64,000 nt of DNA from Micavibrio sp. GTDB lineage: Bacteria > Pseudomonadota > Alphaproteobacteria > UBA9219. This document shows, piece after piece, positions 42,140 through 50,773 of this stretch (the first letter of the stretch is position 1; every line of letters begins with the position of its first letter). The notes under the pieces are model-generated. The model was given only the letters and a program-made list of their open reading frames with translations. It made no database searches and was not told where the DNA came from. The stretch covers positions 1 to 64,000 of the forward strand of contig DYDA01000007.1 in NCBI GenBank assembly GCA_020718105.1. Reading direction: 5' to 3'. The position numbers and the translations under genes are program-made.

Positions 42140-42682
42140 TTAGATTTGTTTAGCAAGCATGGTGAAGGCCTGTGCAAAACCAACTTTGGCGGCGTCTGCT
42201 GCGGTTTTGCTGTAGTAAATGGTAACGCTGGGTTTGGTCACGATGCCAAGAATGCACTTGTTGCTTTTGACGCAATCAAGATCGGTGGACATGGACAAAA
42301 GACCCGCTGCGTTTGCTGCGCTGCTCACAGCATCAGAGCAAGCCCCTTTTGTGATGAAAGCCAACTTGGCCATGGAAAGCTTGCTGCCAGCTTCGGCAAC
42401 GGGAACCATCAACCCAGAAATCTTAACGCCACCAGGGGCATCAACGCCTGCATCAAGAAGGGCTTTTAGCGAATCAGCCTCAGCCTTTGACGCTGGATCG
42501 GCTGGATCAAAAACAACGGCCATAACGGCACTGCCTGATAGCTTGTTGGTCAACAAAGGCGTTGTTTTCAGCGCCACCATAAGGTCCGCTTGATCAACCG
42601 CTTGCGCTGAAGGGGCCATGCCACACACAAGAGCCAAAAAGCCTGCGCAGACAAGAAGGCGGGTGAGAAAAACTCTTTTCAT
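42140..42682 (-). CDS. YfiR-like (DUF4154-type) periplasmic protein
   Basis: Signal peptide; SKLSMAKLAFITKGACSDAVSSAANAAGLLSMSTDLDCVKSNKCILGIVTKPSVTIYYSKTAADAAKVGFAQAFTMLAKQI pattern. Confidence 0.6.
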   Translation of the reverse strand: MKRVFLTRLLVCAGFLALVCGMAPSAQAVDQADLMVALKTTPLLTNKLSGSAVMAVVFDPADPASKAEADSLKALLDAGVDAPGGVKISGLMVPVAEAGSKLSMAKLAFITKGACSDAVSSAANAAGLLSMSTDLDCVKSNKCILGIVTKPSVTIYYSKTAADAAKVGFAQAFTMLAKQI

Positions 42683-43009
42683 TGGGAAACTCCTGCAAAA
42701 ACTTAAGAAAGGTGAGACAAGCTCAATGGAAACAAGGCGAAGGACGTTCTTAGAAAGGCTGTGAAATCAAAGACAGACGAGACGTCTAGGGAGGAAGGAA
42801 TCATGGTTAAAGATTAGTAACCAAACCTTATTGGAAGACAAGTAAATTATTTGTAAACGCACCATCCTTCGTCATTAGACCGCGATAAGGCAAGAAGGTG
42901 ATGGCAATACAGCCAAAAAAGAAAGGGGAAGCTGCTTGCTTACGCAAACATGCCTCCCCCTTTTTTTATCAAAAGCCCCTTGAAAGAGGGCTCTTTAAAA
43001 GTGGTGATC

Positions 43010-44338
43010 TTAGTCCATAGAGTCCGGCAGTTTTAAAAGCTTATCGGCAGAGATTTTCTTTTCTGCGATTTTGGCTTGCGCCAAAATGAAGTCGACAACC
43101 TTTTCCTCAAGAAGCGGCGCACGCAAACGCTCAACCGCGCCTCTGGTCTTTGTGATGTACTCGATCACCTGCTTTTCCTGCCCCGGATAGCGGCGGGCTT
43201 CGGCCATCATGGCCTCACGAAGTTCTGCCGAAGTCACCTCAATTTTGTTCGTCTCAGCGACCTGCGCCAGCAACAAGCCCAAGCGCACGCGACGCTCGGC
43301 AATATCATGATATTCGGCCTTCAGCTCCTTTTCGCTTTTCTTGGCATCATCGGCTTCAAGGCGGCCTTCGGCCTTGTCCTTTTCCACCTGTTGCCAGATG
43401 CTTTCGAACTCGCCTTCAACCATGACGGTTGGCAGATCAAACTTGTGATGCTTAGCCAACGCATCCATCAATTCGCGCTTGATAACCGAGCGCGAGATTT
43501 GAGCATAGTTGCTGCTGATGTCCGTAACAATGCGCTCACGCAATTTTTCCATCGAGGGAAACCCGATTTCCTTGGCCAGCGCGTCATCCATCTCTACGGC
43601 CTTGTGGGCGCGGATTTCTTTCAACGTCACGGCAAACACAGCCTTTTTACCGGCGAGGTCTGCGGCGTGATATTCCTTGGGGAATGTCACTTTCACGTCC
43701 TTTTTATCGCCCGCCTTCATGCCCGCGACTTGATCCTCAAAGCCTTCGATAAATGATCCTGTGCCAAGTTCTAGGCGATGATCCGCGCCTTTCATGCCGT
43801 CATGCGCTACGCCATCAACAGTGCCATCGAAATCGATCACGGCCACGTCGCCCGTCTTAGCGGCGCGTTTTTCTTCGATCACTTCCGGCTGACGGAAAGA
43901 CTTGGCAATACGCAAGATGGCTTCATCGACCGTCTTGTCCTCAACATCCGCAACCTGCCGATCAAAGCTTAGCTTCGCAAAGTCCATGGGTTCAATGTCG
44001 GGGATGATTTCCATCTCCATCTTAAAGACCATATCCTTGCCTTCTTCGGCCACAACGTCTTCGACCTTGGGACGCGCAGCGGGGCGAAGCTTTCGCTCAG
44101 TCATCGTTTTTTCCGCGCTGTCCGTAATCAGGCGGTCATAAACCTCGCCCATGACTTCAGCGCCAAAGCGCTGGCGGATCAAATCAAGCGGAGCTTTACC
44201 GGGGCGAAAGCCCTGAATCTTTGCCTTCTTGGCAATCTCTTGAAGACGCTTTGTGACCGCAGCCTCAACCTCAGCCTTTGGAAGCGTGATGGTATAGGCG
44301 CGCTTCAAACCCTTGTTGACGTCTTCGTGAACTTTCAT
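43010..44338 (-). CDS. tig: Trigger factor
   Basis: KAKIQGFRPGKAPLDLIRQRFG; PPIase segment GDVAVIDFDGTVDGVAHDG...LELGTGSFIEGFEDQVAGMKAGDKKDVKVTFPKEYHA. Confidence 0.94.
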   Translation of the reverse strand: MKVHEDVNKGLKRAYTITLPKAEVEAAVTKRLQEIAKKAKIQGFRPGKAPLDLIRQRFGAEVMGEVYDRLITDSAEKTMTERKLRPAARPKVEDVVAEEGKDMVFKMEMEIIPDIEPMDFAKLSFDRQVADVEDKTVDEAILRIAKSFRQPEVIEEKRAAKTGDVAVIDFDGTVDGVAHDGMKGADHRLELGTGSFIEGFEDQVAGMKAGDKKDVKVTFPKEYHAADLAGKKAVFAVTLKEIRAHKAVEMDDALAKEIGFPSMEKLRERIVTDISSNYAQISRSVIKRELMDALAKHHKFDLPTVMVEGEFESIWQQVEKDKAEGRLEADDAKKSEKELKAEYHDIAERRVRLGLLLAQVAETNKIEVTSAELREAMMAEARRYPGQEKQVIEYITKTRGAVERLRAPLLEEKVVDFILAQAKIAEKKISADKLLKLPDSMD

Positions 44339-44445
44339 CATGTCTTTTAATTCCTTGTTTCGTTTATTGTCGCGTTTTGTGAACCCCAAGGGGTTCAAGT
44401 CATACCAATCCATCTATGAACTGACACTTTAAGAAAAAAGGAAAT

Positions 44446-44473
44446 GGGATGCCAGCCTTCGCTGGCATGACGG
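44446..44473. repeat. Palindromic repeat gggatgccagccttcgctggcatgacgg (identical 28-mer also in CDS 4887-5963)
   Basis: Exact 28-nt identity to reverse complement of 5708-5735. Confidence 0.9.
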
Positions 44474-44659
44474 GGTTTGTGTTTGAATTGAACCCCTTCC
44501 GTCATCCCCCGCGCCCTCGTCCCGCCGCCCTTGCGGCGGGCGAAGAGAGGGGGGCGGGGATCCCATTTGTTTTCTTTTTCAATGAGTCACTTTGTTGACT
44601 CATTTGTATCACTCATAACATATCATCGATAAAGGGGCGCTAAAGCGTCCCTTTATCGA

Positions 44660-44744
<85 letters not shown>

Positions 44745-44819
44745 AAATGAAGACAGCGTGGCTTTTTAGATGGAATTTGCCCGAAGAGCAAAGGTTTTAT
44801 CTTGGGGGCTGACAAACAG

Positions 44820-45074
44820 TTAATGGCGATCCCGAATCCGGTCGCGAAAGCGGCTTTGAAAGGCTTCCAAGGCGAGGGTGCGGGTCTCAACCGAAGGGCG
44901 CCCCGCCCCGCGTGTTACTTGAAGCTGGAAGCGAACATGAGGAATGCCCATCTTGTCCGAAGCGACATCAAGAACTTCAGCCGTTTCGACAAAAGCCCCC
45001 GTGCCTTCACGTCTGTAAGACGCGCCGACTTCGATGGGGGCGGTATTGTGGCCTGTTAAAGCGCCCAAAATCAT
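44820..45074 (-). CDS. Small hypothetical protein, 84 aa
   Basis: Open frame, no recognised family. Confidence 0.5.
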   Translation of the reverse strand: MILGALTGHNTAPIEVGASYRREGTGAFVETAEVLDVASDKMGIPHVRFQLQVTRGAGRPSVETRTLALEAFQSRFRDRIRDRH

Positions 45075-45295
45075 AGGCGATTTCCTCCACTTTCTTGTTG
45101 CGCCTCCATTATGAACCTATTCATTCTGTTTTGACAAGGGTTTCACACGGGTTTCTTGCCCCTTAACCTTTATTTTTGTTCAGTTCGTTTAAAAAAAATA
45201 ACGACCTCGCCCAATTCTATTTTTCTCTGGTCTATTGCTGCGTAAGGAATTATTAGAAAAATAAGGCTATACTTTTACGCCTATGCGATTGCGAT

Positions 45296-45372
45296 GTGCC
45301 CTTAGCTCAGCTGGATAGAGCAACTGCCTTCTAAGCAGTAGGTCAGCAGTTCAAATCTGCTAGGGCGCACCA
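45296..45372 (+). tRNA. tRNA-Arg(TCT), 3' half is the left attachment site of the island
   Basis: gtgccct...anticodon loop ttctaag...ttcaaatc...agggcgcacca. Confidence 0.93.
45322..45372 (+). repeat. attL (tRNA-Arg 3' half; 21-bp identical core aactgccttctaagcagtagg)
   Basis: Core repeated exactly at 62576-62596. Confidence 0.88.
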
Positions 45373-45409
45373 ATTTATCAAGCAGTATCAAATTGATACT
45401 GAAACAAAA

Positions 45410-45434
45410 GGGCGGGATGAAAATCCCGCCCTTT
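45410..45434. terminator. Hairpin gggcgggat-gaaa-atcccgccc followed by ttt
   Basis: Perfect 9-bp stem, T-run. Confidence 0.75.
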
Positions 45435-45437
45435 CTC

Positions 45438-45460
45438 TATGTCAACACTATGTCAACAAA
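45438..45460 (+). repeat. Candidate integrase arm site, left: tatgtcaacactatgtcaacaaa
   Basis: Paired TGTCAACA-like direct repeats matching 62421-62443. Confidence 0.6.
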
Positions 45461-45523
45461 ACGCCTTCGTTTTGTGTCAGCAAAAGGCGCTAAAACGTAG
45501 CCCCGAAGCACGCACGACTCGGC

Positions 45524-45712
45524 TCATTTGCTCATTCTGGCGATTATCGCCTCTATTCCTTCGGTCATTCGCACCGTTTGTTTTCTCACTTCAACAAGGT
45601 GGCGGTGGAGGCTGTAGCCAAGCAGCCAGAAGGCAACGGCAAAACAGCCCAAGCCCCAAAACAGGCCTGTTTTCCAATCAAAGAGCCAATCGGGAAGCGT
45701 GGTTAAATCCAT
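45524..45712 (-). CDS. Small membrane protein, 62 aa
   Basis: One hydrophobic helix GLFWGLGCFAVAFWLLGY. Confidence 0.4.
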   Translation of the reverse strand: MDLTTLPDWLFDWKTGLFWGLGCFAVAFWLLGYSLHRHLVEVRKQTVRMTEGIEAIIARMSK

Positions 45713-45836
45713 GTTTGTTGTCCGATTATATGTGGGGTCGCTTTCAGTAAGGCATAGCCCAGCCCTTGCCGAACGTCCAGCGTTTTGTTGCTTTAAAGCG
45801 GTTGCCTGAAAAGCGACAAACAGCTTGCCTTGCGGG

Positions 45837-46073
45837 ATGGATTTAAAAGAAACCTTTGCGGCGAATCTGCGCCGACTCCGGCATGAGAAAGGGATTTCTC
45901 AGGAAGCCTTGGCTTATGCCGCCGACATTAACAGAACCTATGTTAGCAAACTCGAAAAAGGGCTTTGCTATCCGGGTCTTGAGATCATCGGAAAACTCGC
46001 CGCAGAGCTTGGCGTCGTGCCGGAAGAGCTTATCAAGAAACAGCCAGCGCGAAAAAGCGCGCGGCGGAAATAA
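45837..46073 (+). CDS. XRE-family HTH regulator
   Basis: FAANLRRLRHEKGISQEALAYAADINRTYVSKLEKGLCYPGLEIIGKLAAELGV. Confidence 0.85.
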   Translation: MDLKETFAANLRRLRHEKGISQEALAYAADINRTYVSKLEKGLCYPGLEIIGKLAAELGVVPEELIKKQPARKSARRK

Positions 46074-46094
46074 TATGGCGTGTGGAGAGCTGGC

Positions 46095-47120
46095 CTAAGC
46101 CACAGCCCTTTCAGTATGCGAGTGGCTTGGTATGACGAGTGTTTTGCTTGCGGCATACGGGGGAAGCCTTAGCAAGTAAACCTTTGAGGTTGAGTCGTCT
46201 TCCCACACGCGCAGAATGTCAAGTTGCAGTGCGCGGCAGGCTTTTTCAAAAAAGGCAGTCTCAAATTTGTATGAATTTTTCAGGTGTAGTCTTTGGCCTT
46301 TTTCAAGGTGGATGGATTTATCGCCAATCTCAAAATCCGTGTTTCTTGTGACTATGGCTGTATGTGCCAATTGGCTGGATGCTGGAATCCAGATAGGTTC
46401 ATAGTCGAACGCCAATGCATCAAAATTCTTCATGGGCAGTTCAACCGCCATGCGGTCAAAGATATTCAATTGAAACAAGGCATGAAGCCGATAATATTCT
46501 TTGATATTTTCCCCGTTCTGGTTGCTGTCAAACGCGACCAGAAGAGCGCCATCGTTTGCGGCTAATGCCATGCGATAAAGACCTTTGATTAAAGCCTCTT
46601 CGGGTAGGTTGCCGCTCATGGGGTTTTCGATATTGCTAATCGTCGAGCCAAAGGAGCAAACGAGAGCCGACCCCTCATGGTAGGGGCTTTCGTTTTCAAA
46701 AAAATTGTCGATCATAGGACGAACTGAATATTTTTCTTTTATGTCTTTTGAATGAAAGAGGTCTTGTAAAAAAACGATGGACTCGTCAACCGGAATATAT
46801 TGTTCGCTTTGGATAGCCTGCATTAACGGCTGGACTTTGTTTCTGAAAGCCTGAACCGTTCCGGGGCCTAAATCGACAACAGGAAGGCCTTGGGGTATGA
46901 ATTGGCTGATTTTGGAAGCAGCTTGTCTCAACAAAACTGTTTCTGCGTTAAACATTGCCTTGGACGAAACATTATGTTGCTCTTCGGTTTCAGCCCAAAG
47001 CCTATCGCCAGATGTTGGCTTTCCGTTTCGTTTTCCTGCATGCGGCACATATTGATGCGCACCCATATGAGAAGTTTTGCGGCCTTCAAAAAGGTCAAGA
47101 GAGTCTTGCAAGAAATTCAT
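46095..47120 (-). CDS. EgtD-like SAM-dependent methyltransferase (Methyltransf_33-like)
   Basis: VVDLGPGTVQAFRNKVQPLM, QYIPVDESIVFLQDLF, LVCSFGSTISNIENP, LHLKNSYKFETAFFEKACRALQLDILRVWEDDSTSKVYLLRL. Confidence 0.65.
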   Translation of the reverse strand: MNFLQDSLDLFEGRKTSHMGAHQYVPHAGKRNGKPTSGDRLWAETEEQHNVSSKAMFNAETVLLRQAASKISQFIPQGLPVVDLGPGTVQAFRNKVQPLMQAIQSEQYIPVDESIVFLQDLFHSKDIKEKYSVRPMIDNFFENESPYHEGSALVCSFGSTISNIENPMSGNLPEEALIKGLYRMALAANDGALLVAFDSNQNGENIKEYYRLHALFQLNIFDRMAVELPMKNFDALAFDYEPIWIPASSQLAHTAIVTRNTDFEIGDKSIHLEKGQRLHLKNSYKFETAFFEKACRALQLDILRVWEDDSTSKVYLLRLPPYAASKTLVIPSHSHTERAVA

Positions 47121-47833
47121 TGTGTAACCTTCTTATCTTTCGTGACCTTTTTCCCTTTTGTTTCTTTGGGTGGAGGTTCTTTGGCGTTGGTCCATGCAAA
47201 ATTAAATGCCTGACGATATGCTTCCGCAAACGGTCCGGATTGAACAAGAAGGATCAACGGGGCCGGATCGTTCTCGAATGAAATGAGTGCCAGTGTGTCT
47301 CCAAAAACATAAAAAGGAACGGGCGAGAAATATTCTTTGGGCGACCATCGGTAAGTTGCATACTTTGCGGCGGTGAAATTGTAGTCGCCTTCCTTGACAA
47401 GAATTTTCATCTCAAAATCTGGGCGCTGTTTGGCAATTTCAGCCATTCGGATTCTATGGCTGTCACCCGCAGGGCGGTATTTAACGAACTGCCGTTCATC
47501 GACACCACTAATGCAAACGTCGCCGCCGTGTGTGCGGATATGTTCAAAAACCATATCGTTAAATTTCTGAAATCCGGCAAATCCCTCAAGAGCGCCGAAG
47601 TTCTTCAATTTAAAGCGAACACCGGAGTTCTCTAAAAATTCAATGCCTGCATCGTTTAATGCCTGCGTAATTTTTTTCATCGTAGAGGGGCGAGGCTGAG
47701 TATCTCCACGCTCAATGGCGATGATAGTTTCCCTTCTATGTTCGACCCGTTCGGCCAATATAGAAGCGTCCCATCCAAGAAGGACGCGAGCTGCTCTGAT
47801 CTGTTTACCTGTCAACATGGCTATACCACACAT
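47117..47833 (-). CDS. XRE-type HTH regulator with C-terminal sensor-like domain
   Basis: MLTGKQIRAARVLLGWDASILAERVEHRRETIIAIERGDTQP; ATGA overlap with downstream methyltransferase. Confidence 0.75.
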   Translation of the reverse strand: MCGIAMLTGKQIRAARVLLGWDASILAERVEHRRETIIAIERGDTQPRPSTMKKITQALNDAGIEFLENSGVRFKLKNFGALEGFAGFQKFNDMVFEHIRTHGGDVCISGVDERQFVKYRPAGDSHRIRMAEIAKQRPDFEMKILVKEGDYNFTAAKYATYRWSPKEYFSPVPFYVFGDTLALISFENDPAPLILLVQSGPFAEAYRQAFNFAWTNAKEPPPKETKGKKVTKDKKVTQ

Positions 47834-47863
47834 TTTGTTATCGTGAACCTAATATATCATGTG

Positions 47864-47884
47864 GTTTATTAAAGGTCAATAAAC
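47864..47884. promoter_or_regulatory. Candidate operator gtttatt-aaaggtc-aataaac
   Basis: Perfect 7-bp inverted repeat upstream of the XRE gene at 47833. Confidence 0.45.
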
Positions 47885-47991
47885 GCCAACCTACCAAAAA
47901 GTGGTATTCTATTGCCATTTTCAGGTAGGTGTATGGTTAATGAAGCTAAAATTCGCCCTTTAACCCATTGTGTTTAAATGACAAAAACACA

Positions 47992-48008
47992 CATAACAAA
48001 ATGTTATG
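47992..48008. promoter_or_regulatory. Candidate operator cataaca-aaa-tgttatg
   Basis: Perfect 7-bp inverted repeat in the divergent intergenic region. Confidence 0.45.
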
Positions 48009-48119
48009 TTATATAGCTCATAATGAGTGGCAATTATATTGCAATTTTCCCATCCATCCGGTATCGTATCAAAATCAGACGAGGCAATGCGCAGCCAAAG
48101 TTATTGAACGGGGGATGAA

Positions 48120-48497
48120 ATGCTCGATTTGACAACAGCTTATAAGACCCAGAATGAGCCATTTGCTCAAGGTTTTTCTTGCAGTGACCATAACGCCATC
48201 GTTTTGACCTTCCCCTATAGCCTCCATAAAGCTGCCAAACAGCCCAGCACCGTAGCGATTGAGGGAGATATTATTGATCGCCGCATGCAAGCCCCTCTTT
48301 GCTCGGACGAAATGAGGGCCGTTCTGGAACTGGTCAAATATCGCGCAAAGCAGTTGGGGCAAGAAATTTGGGTAGCCACGGGTCTTTTCTTGGTGGCAAT
48401 GGGCGTTGAAGAATTGGAAGAATTGCGCCGCTGCGATTTTGTCCGCGCCGTCGAGCATCTTATGCCTTCGACCCTTTCCACCCAAAGCGCAACATAA
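48120..48497 (+). CDS. Hypothetical protein, 125 aa
   Basis: Open frame in divergent unit of the island. Confidence 0.5.
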   Translation: MLDLTTAYKTQNEPFAQGFSCSDHNAIVLTFPYSLHKAAKQPSTVAIEGDIIDRRMQAPLCSDEMRAVLELVKYRAKQLGQEIWVATGLFLVAMGVEELEELRRCDFVRAVEHLMPSTLSTQSAT

Positions 48498-48507
48498 GGG
48501 GGCGAAT

Positions 48508-48837
48508 ATGGCAAAGACTCTTTCCCCTGACGAAATTTTTGACGCCGCCGTTGCACAAGCGGGACCTAACCTTGCTCCCGATAGCATGAGGCTTCTTCTC
48601 TCCGGCCTCGATATGCTCAAGAAAAATGAACCTCTGGCGCTTCGCAAAAACGAATTGATCGCCATTTATAGCTTGATCGCTTATGTCGCCTATGAACAGA
48701 AGATTTGTGAAACAACGGTCGCGGCGGTGTTGCTAGCCACCTTCGGCGGCGAGGAAATAAAAGACCTGCCATCCCGCTTGTACCAGACCATGATAAATTT
48801 TCTTGTCGATTTAAAGATGGACAAAATCATCAACTGA
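48508..48837 (+). CDS. Hypothetical protein, 109 aa
   Basis: Start at MAKTLSPDEIFDAAVAQAG; tightly follows previous ORF. Confidence 0.55.
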   Translation: MAKTLSPDEIFDAAVAQAGPNLAPDSMRLLLSGLDMLKKNEPLALRKNELIAIYSLIAYVAYEQKICETTVAAVLLATFGGEEIKDLPSRLYQTMINFLVDLKMDKIIN

Positions 48838-48855
48838 TTTTTTAGGAATTACGAT

Positions 48856-49554
48856 ATGGCTGCCATTACTGCCGCACAGCTAAGAGCCGCAAGAGGCCTT
48901 CTTGATTGGAGCCGTGAAGAGTTGGCGCGCCGCGCCGGACTTTCCACGCGCACGATCCGCAATCTTGAAAAAGGGTTTATCTCACCGCGTGACGCTACGG
49001 CCTCTGGCCTGTGCGAGGCTTTTTATGGCGTTGGCATCGTTTTTCCGCCCGAAGGTGGTGTCCGGCGGGAATTGCCGGAAGTAAAAACCATCGAAGGCGA
49101 AGATGGAAAAGAGATTCTATTTGAGAGCATTCTGCGCGAGGTAAAAGAAAAGGGCGGCGAGATCGTCGGTTCGTTTACTTCCTATGTCGCTATCCTTCGT
49201 TCCATTGCTTCAAGCGAAAGTGTTGCTTTAGAACGCTTAGGAAAACTAAAAAGCTATGCGTGCTTACGCCTTGTTGTAGCAAGCCTTGAAGAAGATGAAA
49301 GGCATAACACACAAAAAGACGTGCGCGTTGTTTCAGATTACTGCATTGGGCCGAGTTGCGTTATAGCGTATGGGTGCAAACATGCTATCCTTCAAAACGT
49401 CGGACAAAAAGACCATCGTACAATCATCATAACCGATCCTTGTGTTGCTGTAGCGGCGAAAGGACATATTTACAGATTATGGGATATGGGCACGCCATTT
49501 GGCTTTCTTGCTCAAATGCCAGAAGAAAAAAGAATGCTTTCCGAAGCACGATAA
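48856..49554 (+). CDS. XRE-type HTH regulator with C-terminal sensor-like domain
   Basis: ITAAQLRAARGLLDWSREELARRAGLSTRTIRNLEKG. Confidence 0.75.
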   Translation: MAAITAAQLRAARGLLDWSREELARRAGLSTRTIRNLEKGFISPRDATASGLCEAFYGVGIVFPPEGGVRRELPEVKTIEGEDGKEILFESILREVKEKGGEIVGSFTSYVAILRSIASSESVALERLGKLKSYACLRLVVASLEEDERHNTQKDVRVVSDYCIGPSCVIAYGCKHAILQNVGQKDHRTIIITDPCVAVAAKGHIYRLWDMGTPFGFLAQMPEEKRMLSEAR

Positions 49555-49571
49555 ATACAAACATTGCTGAC

Positions 49572-49605
49572 AAAAAGCCGCGCAGGAAACTGCGCGGCTT
49601 TTTTT
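49572..49605. terminator. Rho-independent terminator
   Basis: aaaaagccgcgcag-gaaa-ctgcgcggctttttttg. Confidence 0.85.
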
Positions 49606-49776
49606 GTTGCTTTCTGTTGAGCCAAAACTGGAAGCATTCTTTCCGTCTGCGGCAATTCTTTTGAAACTTCCAGAAAGTGACCTCTTTCTTTCCGGAAAGA
49701 GGAAAATATAGCCGTGTTTTTCTCTATCAGAAATCACGCATGAAAGCCTTGTGATTACAAACAAGGAGTTTTCATC

Positions 49777-50247
49777 ATGACGATAGACGAAAAAGATAAA
49801 GAGCAAGGCGCACCGCCGCAAGACGATCACAATCCCGCTTTGCTGGACAGTTTGATCGAGCGCCTCAAATACAATCTCGAATCCACACATCAAGCCGAAC
49901 TGCCAAGCGATCTAGGCATTCTCCACGGCCTTTATGAACGTTTGATCGTTCGCCATCGCTGGTATGCGACCGAGGATTTGGTCGCGGATGCGGTGCTTTT
50001 CTTTTTGGAGGAGGAAAACACAAACAAAAACGAGGCGCATATGGAAATCGTAAGGGTTGCCGGAGACGAAGATATTTTTGCCCCGTGTCAAAAAATGGCG
50101 ACAGAAATCGCCCAAACCTTGAAAGACAAAGGTGAGTGCAAACCGTCTGACCTTGAAGCCAAGGGGTTCCCTTCGCACGAAGTAAAACAGCATTGGGCGA
50201 TGTCATATGCCCTCGCAAAAGTCGAACTCAATTGGATGGATGCGTAG
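49777..50247 (+). CDS. Hypothetical acidic protein, first gene of cargo operon
   Basis: AAGGAG RBS-like before ATG; abuts NUDIX-like gene. Confidence 0.6.
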   Translation: MTIDEKDKEQGAPPQDDHNPALLDSLIERLKYNLESTHQAELPSDLGILHGLYERLIVRHRWYATEDLVADAVLFFLEEENTNKNEAHMEIVRVAGDEDIFAPCQKMATEIAQTLKDKGECKPSDLEAKGFPSHEVKQHWAMSYALAKVELNWMDA

Positions 50248-50249
50248 CC

Positions 50250-50753
50250 ATGAGCAACAAACACACCATCCACATTATTCATGAACCACTTTTCACTTTC
50301 GCATGGGACAAGGCCGAAAACGTCAACCTCATTCTTTTCAGCGAGGACGGAAACAAGATTCTTGCCGTTAAAAAAGAAGGTGGGTTCGACATATTGCGCG
50401 GCTTTCGCGATTGGGACGACGACACGATTGAAGACGCGGCGCGACGCGAGGCCAACGATCAAGCCAGCGCAACGCTCGATGCCGTAACCATCGCCGCCGT
50501 TCTCTCAACGCAGGGAGAACTGCTTTCGGAAGTTTCTTATGAACTCGTCATGACCGCCTATGTCAAAAGTCGGGGGCCGCGCCGCGCATGGCAAGAAACA
50601 GAATGCAAATTCATCGACAAAGAAACTTTCTTGGCCCGCTACACCTCCGGCGACCGCGAGGAAATGGAAGTGCTGATTGGCATGGCAGAAGATTTTCGTG
50701 TGCGCCGCAATATAGGCAAAAGCAATAACAATTCATTTCAAGCGCAATTTTAA
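50250..50753 (+). CDS. Degenerate NUDIX-hydrolase-like protein
   Basis: NLILFSEDGNKILAVKKEGGFDILRGFRDWDDDTIEDAARREANDQASATL resembles NUDIX fold with imperfect box. Confidence 0.5.
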   Translation: MSNKHTIHIIHEPLFTFAWDKAENVNLILFSEDGNKILAVKKEGGFDILRGFRDWDDDTIEDAARREANDQASATLDAVTIAAVLSTQGELLSEVSYELVMTAYVKSRGPRRAWQETECKFIDKETFLARYTSGDREEMEVLIGMAEDFRVRRNIGKSNNNSFQAQF

Positions 50754-50773
50754 CAAAAAGCATAGGAAATAAA

